Assembly: GCA_023376005.1 (NCBI GenBank)
Contig: CM042179.1
Span: forward strand, 14,181,972 to 14,245,971
Origin: Doryteuthis pealeii
Taxonomy: Eukaryota > Mollusca > Cephalopoda > Myopsida > Loliginidae
Length of the DNA: 64,000 nucleotides
Direction of reading: 5' to 3'
This document shows positions 52,742-62,941 of the stretch, piece by piece; positions within the stretch are counted from its first letter, which is position 1; the number at the start of each line of letters is the position of its first letter. The position numbers and the translations under genes were made by a program. The notes beneath the pieces were generated by a model. It was not told the DNA's origin, ran no database searches, and was given only the letters and a program-made list of their open reading frames with translations.

Positions 52742-52996
52742 CAAGCTGGTAGAAAAGAGGGACCATATGACTTTTAGGCACCCCTTTTGTTTTGCTGATT
52801 CATAAGTACATTTTTTCATTTACTTCGTCAACATCCGGTTGTTTGTAAACAGACGATATTAGAGGGTTTTTTAAAATTATAAAACTAACCCCTAACCCCT
52901 AACAAACAACTGGATGCTGATGGTGTAAATGAAAAAATGTACCTATGAATCAGCAAAACAAAAGGGGTTCCTAAAGGTCATATGGTCCGAAAAGAG
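52742..52996. mobile_element. Fold-back MITE with (CCCTAA)-like centre
   Basis: Left-arm blocks GACCATATGACTTTTAGGCA, CCCCTTTTGTTTTGCTGATT, CATAAGTACATTTTTTCATT and CATCCGGTTGTTTG recur inverted in the right arm (52900-52985). The centre contains two CTAACCC repeats next to ACTAACCCCTAACAAACAAC. Arms are about 95 bp. No coding capacity. Confidence 0.85.
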
Positions 52997-52999
52997 GAA

Positions 53000-53485
53000 A
53001 ACTACCAAAATATTCTTATAGAACTTAATATTCTGAACATTAAATTAAAATTACTTTATATGAACAAATATGAGCATTATCATCTATTATATAAATTTTC
53101 TTATTTAGTTCCTACATTTCTACATATGTAAGGATATTACCCGTTCAAATTTCATTAGTGAGGGATTTTATATGACTATCGCAAAATCAGTGAAATCCAC
53201 CCCCCAAGTGCTCAACCCTAGGGGGATGGGGAGCATAACGGCAATATAGAAAAAAAATCAGAACATCCTAATGTTAGTCTCACTAACGTAGTACAATTAA
53301 AATGCTATTTAAGAGAATATAAGAATTTTTGGTCCAATTTCGTCACTTTTAATAAATTTTTGGCGCGCTGAACATAATGTTTAAACATCAAAATCCTCGA
53401 TTTAATAATGCAAAAAATATTTTATTCCTTCATTAAAAGAAGCATGAATATCAACATGGGCCAACAGATTCAGATTTTTAAGAAT
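53000..53485. other. Unassigned AT-rich sequence
   Basis: No gene or element recognised. Confidence 0.3.
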
Positions 53486-53489
53486 TTCC

Positions 53490-53815
53490 TTTTTATCATA
53501 TGGGTGCTAGAAGGCAGTGGCTGCGGGTCTACATGTCCTGGGAATGACCTTAAACTCTATCTAATGGTGAGGTTCCAGTTTTGGAGGTTTGGGGAATGTG
53601 GAGCACCCCTTCATCACCATTGCTCGCTGGTCCACTCAGACCCGTAGTGGTAGTACCTGTTAGGGTCACATCTATGGGTTAAATAGAACAAATGTATTTA
53701 TAAATGTATTTATAAAACATTGTATTATCCATTAAGAATTGATTTATTTCAAAACTTTATCGGCATTAAATAACCCACTGAGGTTGATATGCCGTAAAAC
53801 AAAACAAAAAAAAGA
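53490..53815 (+). mobile_element. SINE-4 3' half, plus strand
   Basis: GGGTGCTAGAAGGCAGTGGC, TCTACATGTCCTGGGAATGA, AATGTGGAGCACCCCTTCAT, ATCTATGGGTTAAATAGAAC and the LINE-type tail ATAACCCACTGAGGTTGATA TGCC. It is nearly the reverse complement of 54425-54740, so the two could form a stem with an intervening loop of about 610 bp. Confidence 0.8.
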
Positions 53816-53819
53816 ATTT

Positions 53820-54215
53820 CTTTTTTATCATTAGATATAAACGAAAGTCTTAAATTTATTCGCTAACAAAATTAGACATATTTATCGAAATGCTGTTTCT
53901 GTACAATTTAGGTTGCTTTTGTTTTGTTTTTGTTGTTTTTTTATTGTCTACTGATTAATTCTGAACTACAAAATACATTTCTCTATTTGATAATTCTTTC
54001 GTAAACTTTTGTATTTATTCAAGAAGAAATAACGATAAAGGATATTTATCTTATCTTAAGCATGTTTGTTATATCATTTAAAACATTGAAAATAAATCTT
54101 ATTTATATCTATATATAGATTGATGAAAAATATTTTTGTATATATCAGTTTTATTATCTTTTATTCTTTATAGTCTTGTAAAATATCGTCGAGATGCGTA
54201 AAGGCGGACACTTGA
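53820..54215. other. Unassigned AT-rich sequence
   Basis: No gene or element recognised. Confidence 0.3.
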
Positions 54216-54424
54216 TAATGTTTCGTCAGCATCATTACAGATTTTGGGTTTCGCAACGATTCTCTGTTCCACTGGTAAACCTGTCGTGGTGTAAGTCCGC
54301 CTCCCTTACATATTAGCTCAGTGTAATTTTACGAGTAGACCTTTAATTTATAAGAATATTGACCCAGGGATTCGCAACAGCCATGCTGAGACTTGCTCGG
54401 TACTTATATCTAATAAGATTGGTT

Positions 54425-55025
54425 TGGTTTGGTCTGGTTTTGTTTTACGGCATATCAACCTCAGTGGGTCATTTAATGCCGATAAAATTTTGAAATAAAT
54501 CAATTCTTAAAGGATAATACAATTTTTTTATAAATACATTTTTCTATTTAACCCATAGATGGGACACTAACAGGTACTACCACTCCAGGTCAGTGTGGGC
54601 CAGGGAGCAATGGTGATGAAGGGGTGCTCCACATTCCCCAAACCTCCAAAACTGGAACCTCACCATCAGATAGAGTTTAACGTCATTCCCAGGACATGTA
54701 GACCCTCAGTCACCACCCTCTAGCACCTATATGATAAAAAGGGGTTGAGGCTTGCCATAAAGGCAATAGGGTTGGGAAAACATATAGGTGCTAGGGCTTG
54801 ACGTAACCAGCCGATTGATCGGAGGGGGCCTCTCCGACCGCCCGTATAGCCCAAGATAGGGCCAATGTGGAGTATTGCAAATCATGAACTGCTCATCTAC
54901 CTGGGTTCTATCCCTAAGCATCACGGGTCACCACCCATGGCCAACAGGTGGCCCCATTGGGGGAGTTTTACCCCTCTGCAGAGGTGCAGTCGGTGCATTC
55001 TAACGCCCCAGCCGACAGGGCGGAA
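54425..55025 (-). mobile_element. SINE-4 copy, near full length
   Basis: On the minus strand the 5' end CCCTGTCGGCTGGGGCGTTA with AGAATGC is tRNA-like at the A-box position. GACTGCACCTCTGCAGAGGG follows, then CCACCTGTTGGCCATGGGTG, CGATCAATCGGCTGGTTACG and CAAGCCCTAGCACC. Next are GTGGAGCACCCCTTCATCAC and CTATGGGTTAAATAG. The tail has GGCATTAAATGACCCACTGA and GGTTGATATGCCGTAAAAC. The tail is nearly identical to the LINE tail at 61039-61092. A 65-codon minus frame lies inside but lacks a recognisable domain. Confidence 0.8.
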
Positions 55026-55396
55026 ATCTAATAAGAGAAATGGGAAAATCCATAAATAAAAGTTAGTCATTGAATATGTGCTTTAATACGTTTTAGAGTC
55101 GTCAGTAATATATATTTTGTTTCCAAGTTTTTTGTTTTAATTATTCCTCTTGTTGGTTTTTTAAAAATTGTATTTGTCTTTTATTTAGTTTTACCCCTAT
55201 TAATTTCTTTTCGTTTCAATCATTTTTTTTAAATTATGTTTTAATATAACCTTAATATTTTTTATTTAGCTTTTCTTGAGGAAAATGAAGGCTAAAATAT
55301 TGGTAGTTTTAACCCCTCTCGGATAGAAATAGTGTGTGAATTAAACATTGGTCTTTACTGGTGTCGACTATTTTTTTAAATAAATGGACATGTTCA

Positions 55397-55398
<2 letters not shown>

Positions 55399-55443
<45 letters not shown>
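55399..55443. repeat. (TA)n array at a SINE-3 3' end
   Basis: About 44 bases of TA run directly into the 3' end of the minus-strand SINE-3 copy c. Confidence 0.95.
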
Positions 55444-55446
<3 letters not shown>

Positions 55447-55575
55447 ATCCACAGACACGTGTTTCGACTTATCAAGTCTCTTCAGTGTGGATAGACATTT
55501 TGTGAGCTACCTATAGCCGGGATAGAACTCCGATTCATCAGCAGTCGGACAGCTTAACCGTCCGCCCATCTTCAG
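55444..55575 (-). mobile_element. SINE-3 copy c: tRNA-headed element with hammerhead
   Basis: Minus strand: GAAGATGGGCGGACGGTTAA (A-box region), GGAGTTCTATCCCGGC (B-box region), TATAGGTAGCTCACAAAATG, hammerhead (55449-55490), ATGACTATA, (TA)n. The layout matches copy a (7573-7712), including the length of the linker between B box and ribozyme within a few bases. Confidence 0.8.
55449..55490 (-). ncRNA. Type I hammerhead ribozyme (SINE-3 copy c), GTC site
   Basis: Stem I CCACA/TGTGG is perfect. The core is CTGAAGA, where position 7 is variable in known hammerheads. Stem II is GACTT/AAGTC around GAT, then GAA. The palindrome ACACGTGT forms stem III, and C is at the cleavage position (GTC). Compared with copies a and b, stem II differs at positions that change together on both sides, which supports selection for pairing at some past time. 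Confidence 0.88.
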
Positions 55576-55637
55576 CCACAGAATGCGAAGGGGATTTTAA
55601 CTGTTTTTTATACACACATCTGTATGTGTGTAAAGGC

Positions 55638-55640
<3 letters not shown>

Positions 55641-55685
<45 letters not shown>

Positions 55686-55690
55686 CATAC

Positions 55691-55730
<40 letters not shown>
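55641..55730. repeat. Two (TA)n arrays
   Basis: 55641-55681 and 55692-55730, separated by ATACATACAG. Confidence 0.95.
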
Positions 55731-55736
<6 letters not shown>

Positions 55737-55739
55737 CGG

Positions 55740-56390
55740 TCCAGTTAAGGCGAAAATTTTTTAGGATTTATAGTGAACTGATCCAAGGGGAGACTACTGT
55801 GTTTGGCTTTGTCGCGTATCATATACAATTCTTGTAGAACGCATTGATGTGATTGAGTTTACGATGTTCTGGTTAAAGTGATTATGCCGGTATTTTGAGA
55901 CTCGACATTTCATTATAGTTAATTACGTCAAATATAATTGCTTATCTAAAAGCCTTGGATTGGTCTTACTACCATGCTATTCATTACATAGATTATCTAG
56001 ATCATCCACTATGATATGTCAGAGTAAGTTACAAGCGATATAAGCGGTTGCTTAGAACCCTGATGCCTACAGGATGACCTCAAGAGTATTTGATTTTTCT
56101 TTAATGATTTATTGCCTGTTAATATCCCGTGCTGACAAAAATGACTGCTTATAATAAAAGCTTAGTGGGGTTTGTTCTTTTATTTTGTTTTTATTTTATT
56201 TTTCCACAGTAGGTGTGCAAGTGATCAAACATTCACAGTCAATATTGTTTGAAGCAATGAGAACAAATCAAATTCTACTTAGGGTCTCATAAAGATTTGT
56301 GGGTGGGGCCTTTGTGGGTGGGTGTTTGAAATTAGAAGCATTATTTATTTATTCATTGATGAAGATTTGTCAATCATTATTCTCACATGA
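55740..56390. other. Unassigned sequence
   Basis: No gene or element recognised. Confidence 0.3.
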
Positions 56391-56392
56391 AT

Positions 56393-56460
56393 TGTTTGGT
56401 TTCTTTGTTTAATGACATACCAACCTTCGTGGGTTATGTAATTCAAAAGCCATCTCAATA
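56393..56460 (-). mobile_element. LINE-type 3' tail, copy
   Basis: TTGTTTAATGACATACCAAC and TTCGTGGGTTATGTAATTC match the shared tail. About 190 bp of GT-rich sequence separate it from the next copy at 56672. The ATTCATGGATGAAGATTT neighbourhood is repeated near both copies (56356 and 56629), so this is a local duplication of about 280 bp. Confidence 0.65.
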
Positions 56461-56671
56461 GCTGTCTCATAAAAATCTGGGCTGGCCTTGTGCAAGCGTT
56501 CATGCCTGTTTGCGTGTGTGCTTGTTTGTGTGTGTGTTGTTTTGTGTGCGTGTTTGTATGTGCGCGTTTGTGTGCGTGTGTACCCGCAAGATTCGAAGCA
56601 ATATCTATTTATTCATCTATTTATTTATTCATGGATGAAGATTTCTCAAGGATTTTTTCACATGAATGGTT

Positions 56672-56910
56672 TGGTTTCTTAGTTTAAGGGCATATCAACA
56701 TTAGCGGGTTATCTAATGCGAAAGCCATCCTTGTAGAAGAACACTAGTGATACTATTTAACCCATAACTGGAGGGATGGGGAGGTTCATACCTTTCCAAG
56801 AGCATTGGTCCAAAAGTGAACGTAATTGTGTGACAGGAGTTCGAACTCGCTTACTACGATATCGTAGTCTAGCACGTTAGCCACTATACTTCGTGGACTG
56901 CCCCCTTTCA
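56672..56910 (-). mobile_element. SINE with tRNA head, SINE-1 core and LINE tail
   Basis: Minus strand: AGTATAGTGGCTAACGTGCT (A box), GCGAGTTCGAACTCCTGTC (B box), GCTCTTGGAAAGGTATGAAC and CCCTCCAGTTATGGGTTAAA (the SINE-1 core). A linker and the LINE-type tail (TAGATAACCCGCTAATGTTG, ATATGCCC) follow. It combines the central module of SINE-1 with the tail of the SINE-4/LINE group in about 240 bp. Confidence 0.8.
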
Positions 56911-56919
56911 CAGAAATAG

Positions 56920-57795
56920 TAGTATTGATTAAACCCGTGGGATATTAAGGAGAATTTTCTTTTCGGATTGTTTACAAAATCAGGTCTAAATTAATTGTAC
57001 TGTATATCTACGTTATTTAAAAACATAACCTGTCTCGTAAATAAATCAAATATTTTTATTGACATTTTTATTTTATTTGTATTTTATTTTGATTATTTTA
57101 TGATGATTTGAATTATTAGCAACTAGAAGTGGCTGCCTGGCATCACTTGGGTGGTAGGGAGCAAAAAGTTAGTCTCACAGATCCACTATTACTGAATGAT
57201 GAGTTGGATTCTCACAGGATTCCCCATTAAAATCCCTATGTGTAAAAAAAGACCTTGTGTTGATCCGGCTTGGTGGGGTGTCAGAAAAAAAGTGCACAGA
57301 GACTCTGAAAATAAAAATTGATGTCTCCTTTTTAAAATATTAAATACTAAAAAGAAAAAAAATTCCATGCTGTTACTATTTAAATTTTATTTTTAATCAT
57401 CTTCATGATTATAAATCAAATTTTAAATATTTTTGCTATGAAAGCAAGATCTGTTGATAGTAAATGTGTATATATCTATGAGATGATTGAGGGGGAAGTC
57501 ATCAGCGTTGTTATCATTGGAAATTTCTGGTCTTTCAACAACAGATTTCCTCCCCCAGGGGACCAATCAGGGCTGATCAAACCCCGACCCTCCCTTCTCA
57601 GCAAATGACCTCGCCTCCTAATGATCATAGCTTTATAGTACTGGTCAGCTGACCCCCAACCAATGACAATGGAGCTCTCCTTATTTATATTACATTAATT
57701 CTATTACTCGAGTGCTTACTTTGGTAAAAATGTAGTTAAGTGATTTGAATTTCTCAGATAGAAAATTTAATCATAGGATAAAGAAACCAGTACTT
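56920..57795. other. Unassigned sequence
   Basis: A GC-richer stretch at 57540-57690 (CAGGGGACCAATCAGGGCTG; TGACCTCGCCTCC) stands out but has no recognisable domain or partner. Confidence 0.3.
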
Positions 57796-57799
57796 CGAA

Positions 57800-59295
57800 T
57801 ATATATTTTTGAGAACTGGAATAGTAGGACTAGCAACGTTTACAAACACCTCCCGCAGAAATGAACAGTAAAACTAGCAACGTTTAGAACCCCTCCCACA
57901 CCTCACCTGACACCAGAATTGGAACAGTATAACTAGCAACGTTTGGAAACACCAGCAGAATTTGAACAGTATCACTAGCAACTCTGAGAACACTCACCCC
58001 ATCCGACACGAGAATTGAAATAGTATAACTAGCGACTTGTATAAATACCTCCAGCAGAATTTGAATAGTATAACTAGCGACGTGTATAAATACATCCAGC
58101 ATAATTTGAATAGTATAACTAGCGACGTGTATAAATACCTCCAGCAGAATTAGAATAGTATAACTAGCGACGTGTATAAATACCTCCAGCAGAATTAGAA
58201 TAGTATAACTAGCGACGTGTATAAATACCTCCTGCAGAATTAGAATAGTATAACTAGCGACATCTATAAATAGCTCCAGCAGAATTTGAATAGTATAACT
58301 AGCGACTTTATAAATACCTCCAGCAGAATTTGAATATTATAACTAGCGACCTCCAGTAGAATTAAATAGTATAACTAGCGACTTGTATAATATCTCCAGC
58401 AGAATTTTAATAGTATAACTAGCGACGTGTATAAATACCTCCAGCGAATAGTATAACTAGCGACTTGTATAGATACCTCCAGCAGAATTTGAATATTATA
58501 ACTAGCGACGTGTATAAATACCTCCAGTAGAATTTAAATAGTATAACTAGCGACTTGTATAAATACCTCCAGCAGAATTTGAATAGTATAACTAGCGACG
58601 TGTATAAATGCCTCCAGCAGAATTTTAATAGTATAACTAGCGACGTGTATAAATACCTCCAGCAGAATTAGAATAGTATAACTAGCGACGTGTATAAATA
58701 CCTCCTGCAGAATTAGAATAGTATAACTAGCGACATCTATAAATAGCTCCAGCAGAATTTGAATAGTATAACTAGCGACTTTTATAAATACCTCCAGCAG
58801 AATTTGAATATTATAACTAGCGACGTGTATAAATAGCTCCAGTAGAATTTAAATAGTATAACTAGCGACTTGTATAAATACCTCCAGCAGAATTAGAATA
58901 GTATAACTAGCGACGTGTATAAATACCTCCAGCAGAATTTAAATAGAATAACTAGCGACTTGTATAAATACCTCCAGCAGAATTTGAATATTATAACTAG
59001 CGACGTGTATAAATACCTCCAGCAGAATTTAAATAGTATAACTAGCGACTTGTATAAATACCTCCAGCAGAATTTTAATAGTATAACTAGCGACGTGTAT
59101 AAATACCTCCAGCAGTATTTTAATAGTATAACTAGCGACGTGTATAAATACCTCCAGCAGAATTTGAATAGTATAACTAACGACGTCTAGAAATACCTTC
59201 CACAGCATTAAAACAGTATCACTAACGAAGGTTAGAAACGCTCCCGCTGAATTAGAATAGTATCATTATCAGTTTATAGAAATACCTCTTTCATA
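57800..59295. repeat. 45-bp minisatellite, about 30 units
   Basis: The unit is about 45 bp: AGTATAACTAGCGACGTGTA, TAAATACCTCCAGCAGAATT, then TGAAT. Units at both ends (57800-58020; 59165-59295) are diverged, while central ones are nearly identical. Because 45 is a multiple of 3, frames stay open and read as a 15-residue repeat (YKYLQQNLNSITSDV-type) over 58915-59190. That reading has no start context and is a product of the repeat. Some units are shortened (near 58345 and 58445). Confidence 0.97.
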
Positions 59296-59299
59296 ATTA

Positions 59300-59700
59300 A
59301 TTATTACCTATTTACTCATCAAATCCATTTTAATATTTCAATTTCGTATTTATTTATATGAACAGAGTTGGGCTAGGGTAATTGACCTAAGCAATTGTTG
59401 GGAGAGCATCTCAAAGAGAGCTTTTTTCCATCCTTTTTTAAAGGATTTATCATGTCAACTAACATACTCTCGCTGTCAAGAATGATTTTTTATATAAAGC
59501 TTTCGGTTGGCTCTGTTAAAAGGCTATACCAAATGTATCTAATGTCTGCTGCTTTTTTTTCTCTCCATTTTTAAAAAAAATTTTATTATCGTATTATTCC
59601 GCTGAATTCTAAAATAGTTTCTTAAAAAGCTAAAAAACAAATTAACCTACAAACAATTATATAAAAGAGCAAATAAATAATCGAAAGACAAGCCACAAAC
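59300..59700. other. Unassigned AT-rich sequence
   Basis: No gene or element recognised. Confidence 0.3.
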
Positions 59701-59729
59701 ATCTGCATGTGAAATATCCTCGCAAATCT

Positions 59730-59970
59730 CAAAATGGTGACTACATTGTTTAACGATGGGAAAAAGAATCGAACGGACGCTTTGCTCGTGCCTGGGCGGG
59801 AACTGCTGACCCTAACACATGGGAGGATCATAATGTGCGATATATTCCCCGGCTTTAAGGCACGTGTCGGCGAGGTTTTGGTGACGCGTGTTTCAGGCGA
59901 CATGCACGAGTTAAAGATGATAATACTAAGAGCATATACAAAAGAAATTCTCATACTTGAAAATGCGTAA
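59730..59970. other. GC-richer block of unknown origin, open on both strands
   Basis: About 200 bp with CpG dinucleotides (GCGGGAACTG, CACGTGTCGGCGAGG, GTGACGCGTG) and open frames on both strands. Plus 59734-59970 has LLVPGRELLTLTHGRIIMCD; minus 59954-59622 has CVRVSSSRPGTSKASVRFFF. I recognise no domain. It could be a decayed transposon or a short exon. Confidence 0.3.
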
Positions 59971-60289
59971 GTATGTCTGTATCAAATACGTTATGCCGAG
60001 CAGTCTATATTTTTGGTGTATAAGGAGCAATGTAGATGTGTATTCGTATAGAGTGAGTGAGTGAACATATATTTCTAAATCTGTGGTTGATCGATATTCA
60101 GGAGTAAAAAGACAATAAACTTTGTTCCTAAGCGTATGCATGCGTGCGTGCGTGCATGCGCCTGTGCAAATATCTTAATGAATTAGAAAATGAAACTGCT
60201 GTTAGCGTTTCAAAGACTAACTGCTGACGGCTAAGGTTATTCTGTGAAATTACCGCTGAAAAGGTCTTGTTTCACATTGCCCGGTCATT

Positions 60290-60770
60290 TTTGTTTTATC
60301 GAGATTATTACATATAATTTCTGAACCCGATCCTTTCTTTTTAACATGATTATTACATATTAAATTCTGATACCGATCATTTCTTCTTATCATAATTATT
60401 ACATATTATTTCTGAACCGATTCTTTCTTTTTATTATGATTATTGCATTTTATTTCTGCGCCCGATCCTTTCTTTTTATCATGATTATTACATATGGTTT
60501 CTGTGCCCGATTCATTTCTTTTTATCATGATTATTTCATTATTTCTGCGCCCAATCCTTTCTTCTTATGATTATTACATATTATTTCTGCACCCAATTCT
60601 TTCTTTTCATCATGATTATTATATATTTTTCTGTGTCCGATCCTTTCCTTTTATCATGATCATTATATATTTTTTCTGAGCCCGATCCTTTCTTTTTATC
60701 ATAATTGTTATATATTATTTCTGAGCCCAATATTTTATTTTTATTATAATCATTACATATTTTTTATATA
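60290..60770. repeat. Degenerate minisatellite, about 45-50 bp unit, about ten copies
   Basis: Recurring phrase: TTTCTGNGCCCGATCCTTTC, TTTTTATCATGATTATTACA, TATTA. Units vary by insertion and loss of a few bases, so the period drifts. The translated 61-codon reading (60494-60679) is a product of the repeat. Confidence 0.9.
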
Positions 60771-60847
60771 TTTAATATATATGATAAGGTCAATCAGTTA
60801 AAATGAGAATGGACACAAATGAGTTTTTAATGTATAAGTATAAAGTA

Positions 60848-60984
60848 AAAGTAAGTAAAGTCGTCGGGGTGGCCTAAATTCGGTATCAGCCAATCAGCAA
60901 GGGAGTCTATCCCCTTTTTGATAGCGCTAGACCAAGGAGATGTTTTTTGTGTCTGAGTTGTAGTGCCACACCTACCATCAGCAG
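60848..60984 (-). mobile_element. SINE-2 3' half
   Basis: Minus strand: CTGATGGTAGGTGTGGCACT, CATCTCCTTGGTCTAGCGCT, GGGGATAGACTCC, TTGGCTGATACCGAATTTAG and GCCACCCCGACGACTTTACT. It is truncated at the same body position as the copy at 37147-37288. Confidence 0.8.
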
Positions 60985-61035
60985 TAATTTATGATCACAA
61001 AATTATTAATTCAAGTTAATTTTGAATTTGAATTT

Positions 61036-61333
61036 GAGTTTCAGTTTTGTTTAACGGCATATCAACCTCTGTGTGTCATTTAATGCCAAAAACGTTATTT
61101 TGGATTTCAGTCTTTAAAGTAGTGGTTCTATGGAGTTAATTGGTTATGTTCTGTTATATTTTGTTGAAAAGGTTGCTTTTTTTATAAAATTTAAAATATT
61201 TTCAGGGTTTGTATTCTTAAAGATGTCTTTCAGGTTTTTTGCTTGATAGTAATTGGCGCGGATATGTTTAAGTCTGTTGCAATTTAGAAGGATATGCTTG
61301 GTTGTAAGTTGTACTTTGCATGTTGGACATTAA
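61036..61333 (-). pseudogene. Jockey/I-like LINE 3' end, copy 2
   Basis: Matches 3046-3350 at most positions: tail GTTTAACGGCATATCAACCT then CTGTGTGTCATTTAATGCC, 3' UTR blocks GGATTTCAGTCTTTAAAGTA and GTGGTTCTATGGAG. The C-terminal coding part (minus strand: QHANVQ, then ACTTACAACCAAGCATATCC) is also present. It stops where copy 1 continues into the RT. No intact frame. Confidence 0.75.
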
Positions 61334-61339
61334 TTTTGA

Positions 61340-61590
61340 AGTTAAGTTTTACTCCTTGTTCTTCTAATTATGTTTGAATATCTTCACACTCGTGTATAAA
61401 TCAATCTTGTGTATAGTCAACTCTTTGATCTCAAAATCATTAATTTGTGGAGTTAATTTTGAAACCATTGTTTACTCGTAATCTTTCTCATTATGTTTGT
61501 ATTTTAAACATACAAATTCATTACCCGTATATAAGTCAGCGAAATTTTTACCTAAAATTTCGAGCTATACACGGTATTAAGGTATATATA
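61340..61590. other. Unassigned AT-rich sequence
   Basis: No gene or element recognised. Confidence 0.3.
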
Positions 61591-61594
61591 GCAT

Positions 61595-61685
61595 GGTGAG
61601 CGAAGTCTGATGTTGGAAAACCCGAAACTTCCCAGTGACCCATTCATACTACATCACTGACATCTACCAGCGCCCCAAATGAACG
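61595..61685 (+). repeat. Dispersed repeat shared with 52170-52335
   Basis: See 52170-52335. This copy contains CTGATGTTGGAAAACCCGAA, which superficially resembles a hammerhead core but lacks its stems. Confidence 0.45.
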
Positions 61686-61699
61686 AGCGTATATTTAAA

Positions 61700-62235
61700 G
61701 TGTGCAAAAGTCCTATTGTTCTCTTCATTTTTTAACTAGAGGCTAAATAAAACGTAAAAAAATTTTTATTGTTTTGGGTGAGGTTTTTTTTTTAAGATAA
61801 AAAACAGAAAAAAGCCTCTCGAAACTTTTCCATTGAAAACTGCATTTAAGTGTTAGGAAGATAACCTTTGTTTGAAGATCTTAACAAATAAAATAACAAT
61901 GCGGTTTGCTGGAAAATTAATATAAGGGGACCTAGTAACCAATGAATAAAAACAATAATTCAATGATTTATTTGAAAAAGACACATATAACGCAAAGCCG
62001 TGTTTGGTAAGCACTTAATAAGGATCGAACTCACAATCAATGACTTTCGATGTTAACACACTAACAACTATCCCTTTTTGATTAATCTCCACATAAATGA
62101 TAATGTGCGCGTGTATCTTGTATAAAATACGAGATATAGATGGGATACTTTGTTAGTTTGTATGTGTATATGTATATTCGTGTGAGTCTGCTAGAATGTG
62201 TACTTGTGAGTTTCTATGAAACACGTCATTGAAAA
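61700..62235. other. Unassigned sequence with an old tRNA-like fragment
   Basis: 61985-62080 has on the minus strand GTTAGTGTGTTAACATCG and TTGTGAGTTCGATCCTTATT, an A-box/B-box pair of an old tRNA-derived element. The rest is unassigned. Confidence 0.35.
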
Positions 62236-62239
62236 ATAG

Positions 62240-62490
62240 ACTAGCTTATCATCATGATGATGATGATTAAATTTTTAGGTGTACCATAGCAATGTTTAAA
62301 ATACATTGCTGTGGTACACCTAAAAATTTAATCATCATCATCATTCTAAAGATTGCTGTGGTACATATAAGATTTAATCATCATCATCATCATCATTCTA
62401 AACATTGTTGTGGTACACATAAGATTTAATCATCATCATCATTCTAAACATTGCTGTGGTACACATAAAATTTAATCATCATCATCATCA
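62240..62490. repeat. Inverted plus tandem about 60-bp repeat with ATC runs
   Basis: The unit ATTGCTGTGGTACACATAA, ATTTAATCATCATCATCA, TTCTAAAC occurs four times in direct orientation (62305-62485). It also occurs once inverted at 62250-62300, forming a perfect hairpin around 62303. A fifth, diverged direct unit lies at 62908-62960. Confidence 0.9.
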
Positions 62491-62546
62491 GCTGCAGCAG
62501 TTTTAACATTAATTTCCAACTACTACCACTACCACTCTTTTTTTTT

Positions 62547-62608
62547 TGGGGGGGGTGAGTTGGTGGGAAGTATTGGTGGCTAGAGAAAAGGCAAGGGATA
62601 AAAGTAAG
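62547..62608 (+). repeat. Short repeat, copy 1 (partner 63524-63585)
   Basis: GTGAGTTGGTGGGAAGTATT, GGCTAGAGAAAAGGCAAGGG and ATAAAAGTAA are repeated with few changes about 975 bp downstream in the same orientation. Confidence 0.85.
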
Positions 62609-62609
62609 A

Positions 62610-62832
62610 GCCGATTTAGCTCAGTTCGTAGAGCATCCGCTTCGGAATCCTAAGTTTTCAGGAAGATACTGGCGCTCGTCAACCCAGTCCATGAAAAAGA
62701 CGGATTGGATCTGTACGGCAAATTGGGTAAATGTGGCACACCATCTCAGAGGCAAAAACAATCTCCCTGGTCTAGTGCTAGTGAGAAGAGAATAGACACC
62801 CTCGCTGTCCGGCTCTGCCGATTTTACTTACT
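62610..62832 (+). mobile_element. SINE-2 copy
   Basis: Head CCGATTTAGCTCAGTTCGTA, GAGCATCCGCTTCGG; B-box position diverged (GGAAGATACTGG). Body GGATCTGTACGGCAAATTGG, GCAAAAACAATCTCCCTGGT, CTAGTGCTAGTGAGAAGAG; 3' end CCGATTTTACTTAC. About 12 bp before TGTGGCACACC are missing. Confidence 0.8.
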
Positions 62833-62940
62833 TTTTTTACCAGAACCATCTATTGATTTTACAATCGCTACTACCACTACTATAACATCGCATCCATTAT
62901 CACCATCTTAAACATTGCTGTGATCCACATAAAATTATCA

Positions 62941-62941
62941 T

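Noticed and set aside
52860..52912. Interstitial telomere
   Set aside because: Only two or three CTAACCC-like units are present, within the centre of a fold-back element, too few for a telomere remnant.
58915..59190. A 91-codon protein of 15-residue repeats
   Set aside because: The 45-bp minisatellite has a unit length divisible by 3, so open frames are expected. The opposite strand at 57884-58102 is also open. No promoter, start context or stop signature supports a gene.
57800..59295. CRISPR-like array
   Set aside because: The units are contiguous 45-bp tandem copies without unique spacers, in a genome that is clearly eukaryotic.
61608..61640. CTGATGTTGGAAAACCCGAAAC resembling a hammerhead
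   Set aside because: A9 is T, stem II would be two or three pairs, and no stem I or stem III partner is present. The sibling copy at 52255 lacks CTGATG altogether.
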